A DNA stretch of 64,000 bases from Spinacia oleracea (GCF_020520425.1 NC_079490.1:5084001-5148000), one strand, 5' to 3'; counted from the stretch's first letter, positions 11,175 through 22,448 are shown. Made by a program: numbers and translations. Notes: generated by a model from the letters alone, not told the origin.

Positions 11175-12637
11175 TGATATTCTAGTAGGAACACTTGACA
11201 AGAGGGGGGGTGAATTGTTTTCGTGAACTTAGGTTGTTCCTTTGCGGAATTTAGAAATTAAAGGAACAGCTATCAAATTAATACGAAGATTGTGAAAACT
11301 GAGGAAACTTCTTGATCCTTATCAAGAAGCAAAAACCTCAAACTCTTTTATATATTGTAATCGCTCGAATACAACACACTCAATAACTCGAGTTCCACTT
11401 GAACACGAGTTCCCCACTGCAATCCCCTTTGATTACAGTGCCTTGTTCCTTTCACACTCTTTTACTGACTTGACTCTAAGTCACTTTAGGATCACTCAAC
11501 CCTTGTACCCCAAATTACAACTCGATGTATTTGAAACTTCTAGTAATCAATAAAGCTTATGAATAATACAGAAACTCTAGGAACACGCTCTTTTGTAAAC
11601 TGACTTTTGATAAAACTCTTAAGCTCTTTAGAAATATTGTGCGTTGTCAGTTGTGATTTGAGAAATGAAAAACCTTTTCCTTTTATAGAAGAACTTTCTT
11701 GGTCAGTTTCCCATGTTCCCCTCAACGGCCACTAACAGTTACTAGGAGCAGTAACGTGCACGTTGATTGAGAGAAACAGGGAGACTTCTTCAAACCACTT
11801 TTAACACGTTCAATTTTAGAGGAAATAGTGGGAGTAGTTTTAGGAACAAGTAGAAACCTTTTCTTGGAAAACAAGGAATTCTAAATCAGAATCCAATGTT
11901 GATTTTCTCAAAATCGTTTTATTTATTTTCCAAAAGTTTTTCCTTTATAAAACTTTATTTTATTTACAAAAACTATTTTCTCAAACATATTAAAACACAC
12001 GTGTTCCTTTTGTTCCATATTATGCATAAACGTTATTAAAATACTTACATAAAATCTAAACATAAACTCATATGTTGTAGCTTCTATGTTGGCACCTTTT
12101 GAAGCATCACTTGAATGCTTCATGCATTGTTCCTTCTCCGGAACTTTGATGATCTTCATATTATATGAGGAGCACCCTTAATAACTTGCCTAGGATCAGT
12201 CGTTGAGGATCAGCCTGCTTTAGGAGCAACCGTCTTTGGGAACAGCCGTCTTGGGAACAACCATCTTAGGAACAGCCGTTGTGGGAACAGCCGTCGTGGG
12301 AACAGCCGTCGTGGGAACAGCCGTTGTGGGAACAGCCGTCGTGGGAACAGCCGTCGTGGGAACAGCCGTCTTAGGAACAGCTGTTCCCGCTGTCTTGGGA
12401 ACAGCTGTTCCCGCTGTCTTGGGAACAGCTGTTCCTGCTGTCTCGGGAACAACTGTCTTGGGAACAACCTTCATATGCAGACTTGATCGATTCTTTAGGA
12501 ATTCCATGCATTGCTTAGTGTTTGTTCCACATGCTTAGTTTGTCCTACTCAGGCACTCCCTAACTTAGCATTCCAAAAACACACTTAAACAACGATTAGG
12601 AAGTTTGCGTTGTCATCATCAAAACTCAGAATCAACA
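11175..12637 (-). repeat. 3' LTR of the Sirevirus-type element
   Basis: 1463 bp, nearly identical to 20980-22443. In element orientation it starts TGTTGATTCTGAG and is followed closely by GTTTTGATGATGACAA, a start shared with the solo LTR at 51732. A TATA-like box (TCTATAAAAGG in element orientation) lies at about 11685-11695. An internal 15-bp tandem array is described separately. The small open frames across the array are by-products of the repeat. Confidence 0.92.
12236..12480. repeat. 15-bp tandem array with palindromic core in the LTR
   Basis: About a dozen units of GGGAACAGCCGTCGT-type 15-mers are followed by units containing the perfect 16-bp palindrome GGGAACAGCTGTTCCC. The same array with equal copy number is at about 22042-22286 in the other LTR. 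Because 15 is a multiple of 3, open frames persist in several frames without implying protein. Confidence 0.9.
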
Positions 12638-12654
12638 ATATTCCCCCTTTTTGG
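12638..12654 (-). other. Polypurine tract next to the 3' LTR
   Basis: Directly inside the LTR the minus strand reads AAAAAGGGGGAATAT, a standard plus-strand primer position. A second similar tract (AGGGGGAAAA on the minus strand) lies at about 12878-12888. Repeated PPT-like tracts are a reported Sirevirus feature. Confidence 0.75.
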
Positions 12655-13201
12655 TGATGACAACATAAGCAAACTTTTACCAAAAAAAAATCGAACTTAT
12701 TTGCAATCCTAAACAAGTTTTTTAAAACTCAAAAATGGAAATGAAAAAATTTACGAAAGAAAAAAAAAATAAAAGAAAAACAAATTGAAACCTTAAGACA
12801 AAAACTTACAGCAGCGAGAAGTGAGGTAATGAGGGACATGGAGATAGGTAAGATCAAGTTAAAACAAAGTTTGCATTCTTTTCCCCCTGTTGGCATTAAC
12901 AAAAAGAGAAAATACAAGGCAATAATATAATATTCATAGCGCCCCACGATCAACGTTTGGCAAACTAAGTTAGCCTCAAAGTCAAGTCTCAACATGCATA
13001 ATTAATTGTAAGCTTAATATAGAACAAAAGAATTCAACCAATTTTTAGAGATGCAAGCTTTAGGTTCCACAGTGTCTAAAAAGATGATTCACCCAAACTG
13101 AGGATCACATAAAAAATAAAAAAAAATAAAAAATATTGTTCCAAACAAATAAAAAACCAATGTAACAATCAAATAGCGGATCAGGTTTAGGGGTAAAGGA
13201 T

Positions 13202-13385
13202 TTATTTTTCAAGCTTTTGTAGAATAGTGGACGAGCTCGTAGTCACTTGAGCATTGAGTTGATGCAGACCGGATCCCATCTCCTTAATCACTGAAACTAA
13301 GGCACCCACCTGTGACTGCAATTCACTGATCCTGGCATCTGTACCTTCCTGGACAGCTAACATTCTAGCCACCCTTTCCTGAAGT
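13202..13385 (-). pseudogene. Frameshifted coiled-coil tail of the extra ORF
   Basis: Immediately past the 685-aa ORF's stop, a second frame (overlapping it from 13513) encodes a heptad-rich stretch: SSELQERVARMLAVQEG, ARISELQSQVGALVSVIKEM, then a short tail to a stop at 13202. The 685-aa ORF ends ISELKEQ, which runs naturally into this coil. A one-base indel near 13386-13400 therefore probably removed a tail of about 60 residues. Alternatively it is reached by frameshifting. Confidence 0.55.
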
Positions 13386-15443
13386 TCACTGCTCCTTGAG
13401 TTCCGAAATCGAGGGATCCTTCTGTGATCCCAAAGAATTAGAGGAGCTAACAAATGAGCTAAAACCACCAAAACCAGAAAAACCAAGAGGAACAGCTGTG
13501 GGTGGAGGAACAAGTGCTACATTAGGCTTAGGAACAACATCTATAGGTTTGGATGCCTGTTCCTTTTCCTGTATAATTATATCCTCCTCACCTTGTTCCC
13601 CCTCATCATCCTCATCATCACCAGAAATTTCAACATAAGCAGGAGGACGAATTAAAGTTGGTCCTTTGGTAGCAATTCTTGTACTCTTTCTCACACTCGG
13701 AGGTGGTTTTGAAGCACCCTTGACTACCTTCTTCTCTTTTACCTGCCTCACCACCTTTCTCATCTTTTTAACTACCCCTGACTCTTCTTCTTCCTCATCA
13801 CTATCCGACATTCTCCAGTTTAATTTACCGTCCTCAACCTCCAATTTTAAGTAAAATAACAAATCATGCTGTAAAATTTGTTCTGACTTTACTTTTACTT
13901 CAACATATTCACTGAGGTCAACAGAAAAGCTTTTAAACACCTCAGTCATTAAAGATCCATAACCCAGCTTACAGTTAGTTTCAATACAGTGGGTCATGTG
14001 TTTAATCATTAGGGCAGGGAAGTTGATTGGAATTTTGTGGGCTAGACAATACATTAGGGAGGCATCATACAAACTGGCTAAGGTTCTTTTGTGTAGTCTA
14101 GGAACAATGCCTCTCCTAACAATATTAAACAGGAGTTTTTGGGTTGGGGAAAGGAACAAGTCTTGATGAGTAATAGAACTTATCTTATAATCACCTCCAA
14201 TCAATTCAACAAATATATCATTAGTAATCACCCCAATTTGAATTGTATCCGATTTTCCTTTCACATACTGGTCATATCCTTCATTAGGAGCAAGAAATAA
14301 TTTTGCAAGGTATTCAGCATTAAAAGATATGGTTGTTCCATTCACAACACTTTTGCAAACTCCGTCCTCAAACCCAAAATTATTTCTAAATTCACACATC
14401 GCCATAGGAAAAATAGGATTTTTTGCAACAACACAGAATAAATTCATCCAATCTTGGTGCTCTAATAAATCAATTAAATCAGTAAACTGTGAGTCACACC
14501 ATACCTTGTTAATCGCAAATCCCTCAACCAAATCTGCTTCCTTTACTGAGATTATTTTCCCCCTAAGATTTCGGCCACCGGACACCACTTTCGGCGACCG
14601 ACCGCCGGTGTCTTCCCCCTGAGTCGACTCACTCCCCTTATCCTCACCTTCATGCGCAACCACTGAGACAAAGGTCGAGTGTCGCCGCCCACCCCTTGTA
14701 TTTGAAGCACCGCCGCGACCTGCCCTTCGCCGTTGCCGACCGGTGGTTCGTCGGCTGTCGATCACTGCATCATCATCCTTTGAGTCGGACCGACCATCCC
14801 CCTCTGAGATCGAGCCCTCATCCCTTTCCTCGTCGGTTTCGGCGGTGGTTTGGTGTAGAGGTTTAGATCTGGCTTTAGGTTTTAAATTCCCCCGCACCGG
14901 CGACCTCTTTCCGGTCGACCCTTTTTCGAGCCCAGTAGAGGCGATGCGGGCCACGGTTGCCGATAGCCGTGGTCGTTTCGGCCGAGGTCCAGCCGCCGCG
15001 GACCGGTTAGGGTTAGGGTTCTGGGTTAAAGCCACCGCGAAGGGGTGTGGGTTGGGTATTTCGTGGTCTGATGCTACCGCAAAGGGATTTGCGTTATGGG
15101 TGTCGGGGTGTGTCGCCGGCGAGGAGATCGGTCGGTTTGTGGCCGGAGATAACCGACTCCTCGTCGGTATATGGGTGGTCAGATTTCCGAATGGGTTGTT
15201 GTTTGGTGGTGAGTGTGGTTTCTCAGGGGTTTGGAGAGGAGAGGTTTCCATGGGAATTGGAGAATTGGGGTTTCTTTTTCTTTTGGTTGACAAGTTGGTA
15301 TTGTTACTGGTTTTCACCATTGTTTGTGAAGGGGTATGGATGGGTGGAGAATAAATTATTATTGAATTACCGGGAGGTGGGAATAATCGTGTATTTGTTG
15401 GTGTGGGGGATGAGTAGTTGAGATCCATTGGGATTGTTTCCAT
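13386..15443 (-). CDS. Extra ORF of the Sirevirus-type element (putative plant transposon protein domain)
   Basis: A 685-aa ORF lies between pol and the 3' LTR, the position where Sireviruses often carry an additional or env-like gene. The start ATG is at 15443 (METIPMDLNY). Residues 1-280 are Pro/Ser-rich, then Arg/Gly-rich and low-complexity with nuclear-localisation-like KRKR and RRRAGRGG. Residues about 295-545 form a globular region (FVELIGGDYK, IVPRLHKRTLASLYDASLMYCLAHKIPI cut here by residue limits) resembling the plant transposon protein family. Acidic and basic linkers follow. I see no signal peptide or transmembrane segment, so an envelope role is not supported. The stop at about 13386 is probably premature; see the next entry. 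Function unknown. Confidence 0.75.
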   Translation of the reverse strand: METIPMDLNYSSPTPTNTRLFPPPGNSIIIYSPPIHTPSQTMVKTSNNTNLSTKRKRNPNSPIPMETSPLQTPEKPHSPPNNNPFGNLTTHIPTRSRLSPATNRPISSPATHPDTHNANPFAVASDHEIPNPHPFAVALTQNPNPNRSAAAGPRPKRPRLSATVARIASTGLEKGSTGKRSPVRGNLKPKARSKPLHQTTAETDEERDEGSISEGDGRSDSKDDDAVIDSRRTTGRQRRRAGRGGASNTRGGRRHSTFVSVVAHEGEDKGSESTQGEDTGGRSPKVVSGGRNLRGKIISVKEADLVEGFAINKVWCDSQFTDLIDLLEHQDWMNLFCVVAKNPIFPMAMCEFRNNFGFEDGVCKSVVNGTTISFNAEYLAKLFLAPNEGYDQYVKGKSDTIQIGVITNDIFVELIGGDYKISSITHQDLFLSPTQKLLFNIVRRGIVPRLHKRTLASLYDASLMYCLAHKIPINFPALMIKHMTHCIETNCKLGYGSLMTEVFKSFSVDLSEYVEVKVKSEQILQHDLLFYLKLEVEDGKLNWRMSDSDEEEEESGVVKKMRKVVRQVKEKKVVKGASKPPPSVRKSTRIATKGPTLIRPPAYVEISGDDEDDEGEQGEEDIIIQEKEQASKPIDVVPKPNVALVPPPTAVPLGFSGFGGFSSFVSSSNSLGSQKDPSISELKEQ

Positions 15444-15865
15444 TGTTTTCTTAGATATTGGGAACAGGAAGAATTTGAGGATTAAGAAAATTTATGAGGT
15501 TTATGTATGTGGAAAAAAAAAATCGGAAAAAGGAAAAAAAATTCGAAAAAAAAAAAAAATCGGAGAAAGGAAAAAAAAATTCGAAAGGAAAAATAAAGAA
15601 AAAAAAAGAAAAAAAATTGATAACTGAAAAATAGGAGAGAATACAGGAAATATCATAACGGTGAATCTAGTTGTGGAACAACTTAATTTTGCATCTCGTA
15701 TTATTGATTCATTCATTTCATCATGTATTATGCACTTTCATTATGTAGGTTGATCTCTAACGATGGTAAACTTCAGCTATGCTTTCGCACGTAAAATTAT
15801 GAATATCTATTAAAGCCAGGCATTTAATATTAAAGTTTATACCTTTAGAGGATCTTCCTGCTTCC
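15444..15865. other. Spacer between pol and the extra ORF
   Basis: Includes an A-rich low-complexity block at about 15517-15620 (A runs broken by TCGG and TTCG). No gene is seen. Confidence 0.6.
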
Positions 15866-18800
15866 TTATCTTAGCTTGATCATTCCCAGTTCCAGTCTCA
15901 TTTTCTCGTGCTTCTCTCTGCTTAAAGGTTTAGTCAAGATATCTGCAATTTGATTTTCTGTTTGACAAAAATCCAACTTAATTAAACCTTTTTCTACATT
16001 ATCCTTAAGAAAGTGGTGTCTAATGTGTATGTGCTTGACCCTGGAATGGTGAACTGGATCTTTAGAAATACATATTGCACTAGTATTATCACAATAAATC
16101 GGAACACAGTCATATATGATACCAAAATCCCTTAGCTGTTGCTTTATCCAAAGGATTTGAGAGCAACATGCAGCAGCAGCTACGTACTCAGCTTCAGCTG
16201 TGGATAAAGCAACAGTGTTTTGTTTCTTGGAACCCCAAGAAACCATGCAGGGACCTAAGAATTGAACCATACCTGATGTGCTTTTACGATTTACCAGATC
16301 ACCAGCATAGTCAGCATCAGCATATCCTCTTAAGTCGAATGTTCCACTTCTTGGATAGAACAAACATAGATCGTCTGTTCCTTTGAGGTATCTGAGAATC
16401 CTCTTTACAGCAGTCATGTGAGACTCCTTTGGGTTTGACTGGAACCTTGCGCACAAGCCTACACTGAATGAGATGTCAGGTCTACTTGCAGTTAGGTAGA
16501 GCAGGGATCCAATCATCCCTCTGTATCTTGTTTGATTCACACTTGTTCCTCTGGGATCTTCGTCTAATCTTGTGGTTGTTCCCATTGGTGTGTGATTCAC
16601 TTTGGCAGTTTCCATTTCGTACTTTTTGAGGAGTTCTTTCACGTATTTCTGTTGGTGGATCATGATTCCTTCTTTGGTTTGTTTGATTTGCAAACCGAGG
16701 AAGAAATTTAGTTCCCCCATCATACTCATTTCAAATTCGCTGCTCATTAAATTTGCAAATTCCTTGCATAAAATTTCGTTAGTTGCACCAAATAATATAT
16801 CATCAACGTAAATTTGTACAACTAACAAGTCTGCTCCTTTTGATTTTAGAAATAAAGTTTTGTCAATTCTGCCTCGTTTAAAATCATTTTGCAAAAGGAA
16901 TTTGGATAATCTATCATACCACGATCTAGGCGCTTGCTTCAATCCATAAAGAGCTTTATCAAGCTTATAGATGTGGTTGGGAAATTCAGGATTTTCGAAA
17001 CCAGGAGGTTGTTCCACATAGACATCTTCTTCTAGAAAACCATTTAAAAAAGCACATTTGACGTCCATTTGGTACAGTTTAAAACCCATAAAAGCAGCAA
17101 AGGCAATCAAGATTCTTATAGCTTCTAATCTAGCAACAGGAGCAAAAGTTTCTTCGAAATCAATACCTTCCTGTTGATTGTAGCCTTTGACCACTAACCT
17201 TGCCTTGTTCCTTATGATTGTTGCATGTTCATCTTTCTTGTTCCGGAACACCCATTTCAGTCCTATCACTTTCTGGTGCTTAGGTTTGGGTTCCAGGTGC
17301 CACACCTTGTTCCTTTCGAACTCATTTAGCTCTTCTTGCATGGCTGTTATCCAATCAGCATCTTCCAGAGCTTCGGTGTGATTTCTTGGCTCTATTGTGG
17401 AAAGGAACGCATGAAAGGCACAAAAGTTTCTGAGTTGAGACCTTGTTTGAATTCCCTTTCTAATGTCGCTGACAATTAGTTTCATTGGATGGGAGCTTTG
17501 ATGTTTCCATGGCTTAGGTTGAAATTGAGCCACGGGAACATCCAAGGTTGCTTCCGTCCTTTGAACGCCTTGATTATCTGCTTGTTCCTCTTGCATAGGA
17601 ACACCTTGATTCTCTACTTGTTCCTCTTGCATGGGAACACCCTGATTTTCTACTTGTTCCTCTTGTATGGGAATTCCTTGATCTTTCTTATGTGGTTCAG
17701 CTGGAGAATCTTCCTCATCATTATCTGTAAGGCGAATTAAACCAATATCGAAATTCTCCTGCTCCTGAACTTCATTAACATTGTTAGTTTCATCAAAAAT
17801 AATGTGCACACTCTCTTCAACACTCATTGATCGCTTATTATAGACTCTGTAAGCTTTACTATTTGAGGCGTATCCTAGGAACACAGCCTCATCACTTCTA
17901 TCATCGAATTTCCCTAGGTTTCTTTTACCATTGTTATGGACAAAGCATTTACATCCAAAGGCTCTAAAGTAAGAGATATTAGGTGTTGTTCCTTTTAGTA
18001 GCTCATAGGGAGTCTTGTTTAATAAGGTTCTAATCATGACTCTATTGACAATATAACAAGCTGTATTTACTGCTTCTGCCCAAAAGTTCCTAGGTAAGGA
18101 ACTAGCAATTAACATGGTTCTAGCCATGTCTTCCAAGGTTCTGTTTTTCCTTTCAACGACTCCATTTTGTTGTGGAGTCCTAGGAGCAGAGAAGTTATGA
18201 TCCATACCTTGTTCCTTGCAGTATTCAGTGAACTTGTGATTTTCAAATTCAGTTCCATGATCTGACCTTATATGTATGAGTTGATAACCTGTGGTTCTTT
18301 GAATTTTCTTTGCAAAGGCAACAAACTCGTCAAAGGTTTCATCCTTGCTTGTTAGAAAAATAACCCAAGTGAAACGTGAGTAATCATCAACTATAACTAA
18401 GACATATCTTTTCCCACTTCTGCTTTGTATTCTCATAGGTCCGCACAAGTCCATATGGATGAGTTCCAATGGTTTTGTTGTGCTTACTATGTTTTTAGGC
18501 TTAAAAGAACTTCTGACATGTTTTCCTTTGGCACAGGCTTCACAAACTTTATCTTTAAGGAACTTGATAGAAGGTAGCCCTCTTACTAGTTCCTTTGATC
18601 TTAGTTTGTCAAGCAGTGAAAAGCTGGCATGTCCGAATCTTTTATGCCACAAAAGGGGATCTTCTTCAATGACACTTAGACAAGTTAAGTTGTTCCTTGG
18701 AACTTTGTTTAGATCCACAGTATATGTGTTCCCTTTTCGAGTTCCTTCCAAAATAACTTTCTTGCTGTCATTGTTTATAATTCGACAATTTTCTGAAGTA

Positions 18801-19072
18801 AAGCTTACCGAGTTTCCTTTATCACAAAATTGTGAGATGCTTAACAGACTATGCATCAATCCTTCTACAAGGAACACGTTGTCAATTGAATGGGAACTTG
18901 ACCTTCCGACTTTTCCAATGGCAATGATTTCGCCCTTCTTGTTATCCCCGAAAGTCACAGTTCCTCCATCATAGGCCTCTAGTGAGAGAAATTTAGATTT
19001 GTCTCCTGTCATGTGTTTGGAACACCCGCTATCCAGATACCACGAGTTGTTCCCCCTCACTAGGACCTGCAA
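15866..19072 (-). CDS. Sirevirus-type pol polyprotein
   Basis: An open frame of about 1068 codons without interruptions. Numbering from the TTG at 19072: aspartic protease [13 protein letters not shown] (about 12-24); GAG-pre-integrase zinc region with HHCC pattern ([10 protein letters not shown] ... CEACAKGKH, about 140-195); integrase core with [14 protein letters not shown] and [14 protein letters not shown] with DVKCAFLNG and catalytic YVDD at about 755; RNase H beginning ADADYAGD (about 918) and including [13 protein letters not shown]. This is copia order. No ATG starts the frame: it opens just after a TAA, is in the -1 frame relative to gag, and overlaps the end of gag by only a few bases. 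Expression therefore needs recoding or splicing. The enzymes copy and integrate the element RNA. Confidence 0.93.
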   Translation of the reverse strand: MQVLVRGNNSWYLDSGCSKHMTGDKSKFLSLEAYDGGTVTFGDNKKGEIIAIGKVGRSSSHSIDNVFLVEGLMHSLLSISQFCDKGNSVSFTSENCRIINNDSKKVILEGTRKGNTYTVDLNKVPRNNLTCLSVIEEDPLLWHKRFGHASFSLLDKLRSKELVRGLPSIKFLKDKVCEACAKGKHVRSSFKPKNIVSTTKPLELIHMDLCGPMRIQSRSGKRYVLVIVDDYSRFTWVIFLTSKDETFDEFVAFAKKIQRTTGYQLIHIRSDHGTEFENHKFTEYCKEQGMDHNFSAPRTPQQNGVVERKNRTLEDMARTMLIASSLPRNFWAEAVNTACYIVNRVMIRTLLNKTPYELLKGTTPNISYFRAFGCKCFVHNNGKRNLGKFDDRSDEAVFLGYASNSKAYRVYNKRSMSVEESVHIIFDETNNVNEVQEQENFDIGLIRLTDNDEEDSPAEPHKKDQGIPIQEEQVENQGVPMQEEQVENQGVPMQEEQADNQGVQRTEATLDVPVAQFQPKPWKHQSSHPMKLIVSDIRKGIQTRSQLRNFCAFHAFLSTIEPRNHTEALEDADWITAMQEELNEFERNKVWHLEPKPKHQKVIGLKWVFRNKKDEHATIIRNKARLVVKGYNQQEGIDFEETFAPVARLEAIRILIAFAAFMGFKLYQMDVKCAFLNGFLEEDVYVEQPPGFENPEFPNHIYKLDKALYGLKQAPRSWYDRLSKFLLQNDFKRGRIDKTLFLKSKGADLLVVQIYVDDILFGATNEILCKEFANLMSSEFEMSMMGELNFFLGLQIKQTKEGIMIHQQKYVKELLKKYEMETAKVNHTPMGTTTRLDEDPRGTSVNQTRYRGMIGSLLYLTASRPDISFSVGLCARFQSNPKESHMTAVKRILRYLKGTDDLCLFYPRSGTFDLRGYADADYAGDLVNRKSTSGMVQFLGPCMVSWGSKKQNTVALSTAEAEYVAAAACCSQILWIKQQLRDFGIIYDCVPIYCDNTSAICISKDPVHHSRVKHIHIRHHFLKDNVEKGLIKLDFCQTENQIADILTKPLSREKHEKMRLELGMIKLR

Positions 19073-19077
19073 GAAAA

Positions 19078-20913
19078 CTAATGCTTAGTTACAGGAACTC
19101 GGGTTTCCTCGAGTTCCTTTTCAACTACAAGATCAGCCTTTCTAACCCACATTTTCTTGACATAGTTTTCATTTTTTCGAACTTGTTCCTCTTTCTTGGT
19201 ACATTCAGTTACAACGTGATCACCATTGCCGCAAAAGGAACAAACCTTTACACTGGGTAGATCAACATAGTTTTTCTTCTTACTGTTGTTTTTAGAGTAA
19301 AAGCCCAGACCTTCAGTTCTTTTGGATTTGGCAGTCTCAATCCACTTAGGTGTTATTTTAGGAGATTGTTTCCAAGCGTTGACTAGAGCTAGTTCCTTTA
19401 TCAATTTCTCCTTTTGTTCTTTCACAGTGATTAGCTCACTGTTTAATCTTTCTAGATCAACATTAAACACACCCATATTTATTTCAGTGGATCTAGTAGG
19501 GTCTAGACTTAAATTAAACAACTTGTATTGACTGAGTTCTACATTAAGAAGAATATTCTCATTTTTTACTCTTTCATAAGAGTCTTTAAGCGAGGTGTTC
19601 CTATCAAGCAACTCAAAGAACTTGCCCTGTATATCTGATCTGACATTAGTTAGGTAGGTCATATGTCCTTTACTGAGTTCTAAAGCTTTATCACTTTGTT
19701 CTTTTATTATACTAAGCTTCTTAAAATCATCTAGAGTTTCTATTAGTAATTCAATCAACCTATTCTTGGACAGAGTTTGAAGAGTTTTGGAGGTTACCTC
19801 ATTTGAAGGATCTTTCCCTGTTCCTTCGATCTTTGCCATGAGGCACAGGTTGGCAGTTTCCTCCTCTGGTTGTTCCTCTTCATCCTCCGAGTCTGAGACT
19901 TCTCCCCAAGCTGCAATCATCGCCTTCTTGAGGTTTGGTTTTGAAAAGGTAGATCTGTTGAATCTTTCCTTAGGCTGTTCCTTCCCTTTGCCTTTTCCCT
20001 TTTCATTTTCCCACTGGGGGCATTCCCGGATTAGATGGTTAGGATCACCACACTTGAAGCATCCTTGATCAGATTTGGAACCATTTATTTTTCTTCCAGA
20101 ATTTCTGCCTTTCTGATTTCCAGGTTTGAAGTTCCTGTAGAATCGTCTCATCCTTCTGACTAGCATGGCAGCTTCTTCTTCATCAGGTTCCGAATCCTCT
20201 TCATCCTCAGCCTTAAGAGCCAGGCCTCGGTTTTTGGAATTCTCGGGAACAGCTTCTCCCAGATGCAATTCATGGGTCATTAGGGATCCTGCCAACTGCT
20301 CAATGTTAAATTTTGTGAAATCCTTGGTTTCGAACAATGCAGTGACTTTGGTCCTCCATCGATCATCTTGAGGCATGCTTCTCAGAATTTTCCTAACCTG
20401 TTCATCAGAGGGAATAATTCTACCAAGAGAGACAAGTTCATTTGTGATGTTAGTGAAACGAGTGAACATTTCTTGAATTGTTTCTTTTGGTTGCATTTCA
20501 AAGCGTTCATATTTAGACATCAGTAAGTCAATTTTGGAACGTTTGACCTCATTTGTTCCTTCATGAGTTATTTGAAGGAGATCCCAGATTTGCTTTGCAG
20601 TCTTGCACCCCATGACTCTATTGTGTTCATGAGGTCCAAGGCCGCAATGCAAAATCTTAACTGCCAAAGCATTGATTTCGTATTTCTCAAAATCTTCTTT
20701 CGTAAATTCAGAAATAGGTTTAGGAACTACCTCATTTTCAGCATTGGTTTTTGTTACCTCGAAGTTACCGACTTCTATGACTCTCCAGACTTGATAGTTC
20801 TCAGCTTTGATGTAGATCTCCATCCTGTTCTTCCAATAAGTATAGAATTTCCCGTTGAACATTGGAGGTCTCTGAGTTGAATAACCTTCTTCGAGTTTCT
20901 CGTAAGTGTTCAT
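19078..20913 (-). CDS. Sirevirus-type gag polyprotein
   Basis: 611 aa from the ATG at 20913 ([10 protein letters not shown]). The frame is open into the LTR, but that ATG is the first one downstream of the primer-binding site. An N-terminal copia gag domain ([20 protein letters not shown] to about residue 260) forms the capsid. An acidic linker follows, then a CCHC zinc knuckle [15 protein letters not shown] coiled-coil-like middle and a second CCHC knuckle, [14 protein letters not shown], lie near the C-terminus. Two knuckles and a long C-terminal extension fit Sirevirus gag. It ends at TAG 19078-19080, where the pol frame begins. Confidence 0.9.
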   Translation of the reverse strand: MNTYEKLEEGYSTQRPPMFNGKFYTYWKNRMEIYIKAENYQVWRVIEVGNFEVTKTNAENEVVPKPISEFTKEDFEKYEINALAVKILHCGLGPHEHNRVMGCKTAKQIWDLLQITHEGTNEVKRSKIDLLMSKYERFEMQPKETIQEMFTRFTNITNELVSLGRIIPSDEQVRKILRSMPQDDRWRTKVTALFETKDFTKFNIEQLAGSLMTHELHLGEAVPENSKNRGLALKAEDEEDSEPDEEEAAMLVRRMRRFYRNFKPGNQKGRNSGRKINGSKSDQGCFKCGDPNHLIRECPQWENEKGKGKGKEQPKERFNRSTFSKPNLKKAMIAAWGEVSDSEDEEEQPEEETANLCLMAKIEGTGKDPSNEVTSKTLQTLSKNRLIELLIETLDDFKKLSIIKEQSDKALELSKGHMTYLTNVRSDIQGKFFELLDRNTSLKDSYERVKNENILLNVELSQYKLFNLSLDPTRSTEINMGVFNVDLERLNSELITVKEQKEKLIKELALVNAWKQSPKITPKWIETAKSKRTEGLGFYSKNNSKKKNYVDLPSVKVCSFCGNGDHVVTECTKKEEQVRKNENYVKKMWVRKADLVVEKELEETRVPVTKH

Positions 20914-20965
20914 GTTTGCCAGGAGCTTTTTCTCGACAGGGTTTCCTGTGTTTTTGTGAGAACCC

Positions 20966-20977
20966 GCTCTGATACCA
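20966..20977 (-). other. Primer-binding site (initiator tRNA-Met type)
   Basis: The minus strand reads TGGTATCAGAGC, two bases inside the 5' LTR. This matches the 3' end of plant initiator methionine tRNA, the usual primer of copia elements. Confidence 0.92.
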
Positions 20978-20979
20978 AC

Positions 20980-22443
20980 TGATATTCTAGTAGGAACACT
21001 TGACAAGAGGGGGGGTGAATTGTTTTCGTGAACTTAGGTTGTTCCTTTGCGGAATTTAGAAATTAAAGGAACAGCTATCAAATTAATACGAAGATTGTGA
21101 AAACTGAGGAAACTTCTTGATCCTTATCAAGAAGCAAAAACCTCAAACTCTTTTATATATTGTAATCGCTCGAATACAACACACTCAATAACTCGAGGTC
21201 CACTTGAACACGAGTTCCCCACTGCAATCCCCTTTGATTACAGTGCCTTGTTCCTTTCACACTCTTTTACTGACTTGACTCTAAGTCACTTTAGGATCAC
21301 TCAACCCTTTGTACCCCAAATTACAACTCGATGTATTTGAAACTTCTAGTAATCAATAAAGCTTATGAATAATACAGAAACTCTAGGAACACGCTCTTTT
21401 ATAAACTGACTTTTGATAAAACTCTTAAGCTCTTTAGAAATATTGTGCGTTGTCAGTTGTGATTTGAGAAATGAAAAACCTTTTCCTTTTATAGAAGAAC
21501 TTTCTTGGTCAGTTTCCCATGTTCCCCTCAACGGCCACTAACAGTTACTAGGAGCAGTAACGTGCACGTTGATTGAGAGAAACAGGGAGACTTCTTCAAA
21601 CCACTTTTAACACGTTCAATTTTAGAGGAAATAGTGGGAGTAGTTTTAGAAACAAGTAGAAACCTTTTCTTGGAAAACAAGGAATTCTAAATCAGAATCC
21701 AATGTTGATTTTCTCAAAATCGTTTTATTTATTTTCCAAAAGTTTTTCCTTTATAAAACTTTATTTTATTTACAAAAACTATTTTCTCAAACATATTAAA
21801 ACACACGTGTTCCTTTTGTTCCATATTATGCATAAACGTTATTAAAATACTTACATAAAATCTAAACATAAACTCATATGTTGTAGCTTCTATGTTGGCA
21901 CCTTTTGAAGCATCACTTGAATGCTTCATGCATTGTTCCTTCTCCGGAACTTTGATGATCTTCATATTATATGAGGAGCACCCTTAATAACTTGCCTAGG
22001 ATCAGTCGTTGAGGATCAGCCTGCTTTAGGAGCAACCGTCTTTGGGAACAGCCGTCTTGGGAACAGCCATCTTAGGAACAGCCGTTGTGGGAACAGCCGT
22101 CGTGGGAACAGCCGTCGTGGGAACAGCCGTTGTGGGAACAGCCGTCGTGGGAACAGCCGTCGTGGGAACAGCCGTCTTAGGAACAGCTGTTCCCGCTGTC
22201 TTGGGAACAGCTGTTCCCGCTGTCTTGGGAACAGTTGTTCCTGCTGTCTCGGGAACAACTGTCTTGGGAACAACCTTCATATGCAGACTTGATCGATTCT
22301 TTAGGAATTCCATGCATTGCTTAGTGTTTGTTCCACATGCTTAGTTTGTCCTACTCAGGCACTCCCTAACTTAGCATTCCAAAAACACACTTAAACAACG
22401 ATTAGGAAGTTTGCGTTGTCATCATCAAAACTCAGAATCAACA
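20980..22443 (-). repeat. 5' LTR of the Sirevirus-type element
   Basis: 1464 bp, the pair of 11175-12637. Differences seen by eye: T/G in ACTCGAG(T/G)TCC, one extra T in CCCTTTGTACC, G/A in CTCTTTT(G/A)TAAAC, G/A in TTTTAG(G/A)AACAAG, A/G in GAACA(A/G)CCATC, and C/T in AACAG(C/T)TGTTCC. It should promote transcription of the element toward lower coordinates. TSD TAGTC follows at 22444. Confidence 0.92.
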
Positions 22444-22448
22444 TAGTC

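Larger units (their letters stand above)
11175..22443 (-). mobile_element. Full-length Sirevirus-type Ty1/copia LTR retrotransposon
   Basis: An 11.27-kb element on the minus strand. LTRs (11175-12637 and 20980-22443) read TG...CA on the + strand and are flanked by the 5-bp TSD TAGTC (11170-11174 and 22444-22448). In coding order it carries PBS, gag with two zinc knuckles, pol (protease, integrase, RT, RNase H: copia order) and an extra ORF between pol and the 3' LTR. Long LTRs, a large gag, the extra downstream ORF and repeated purine tracts fit the Sirevirus lineage. By eye the LTRs differ at about 5 substitutions and 1 indel in 1463 bp, so the insertion is young. The paralogous empty site is at about 36085-36120. 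gag and pol are uninterrupted; the extra ORF probably has a terminal frameshift. Confidence 0.93.

Noticed and set aside
12210-12538. Three overlapping ORFs of repetitive proteins (85-100 aa) on both strands in the LTR, repeated at 22016-22344
   Set aside because: They are by-products of a 15-bp tandem repeat, which leaves several frames open; no start context or family match.
13386-15443. Envelope gene in the Sirevirus-type element
   Set aside because: Position fits, but no signal peptide, transmembrane helix or fusion-like segment is visible.
13396-15627. Several + strand ORFs (up to 203 aa) opposite the Sirevirus-type extra ORF
   Set aside because: Shadows of the 685-aa minus-strand gene; low-complexity Ser/Gly composition mirrors the coding strand.
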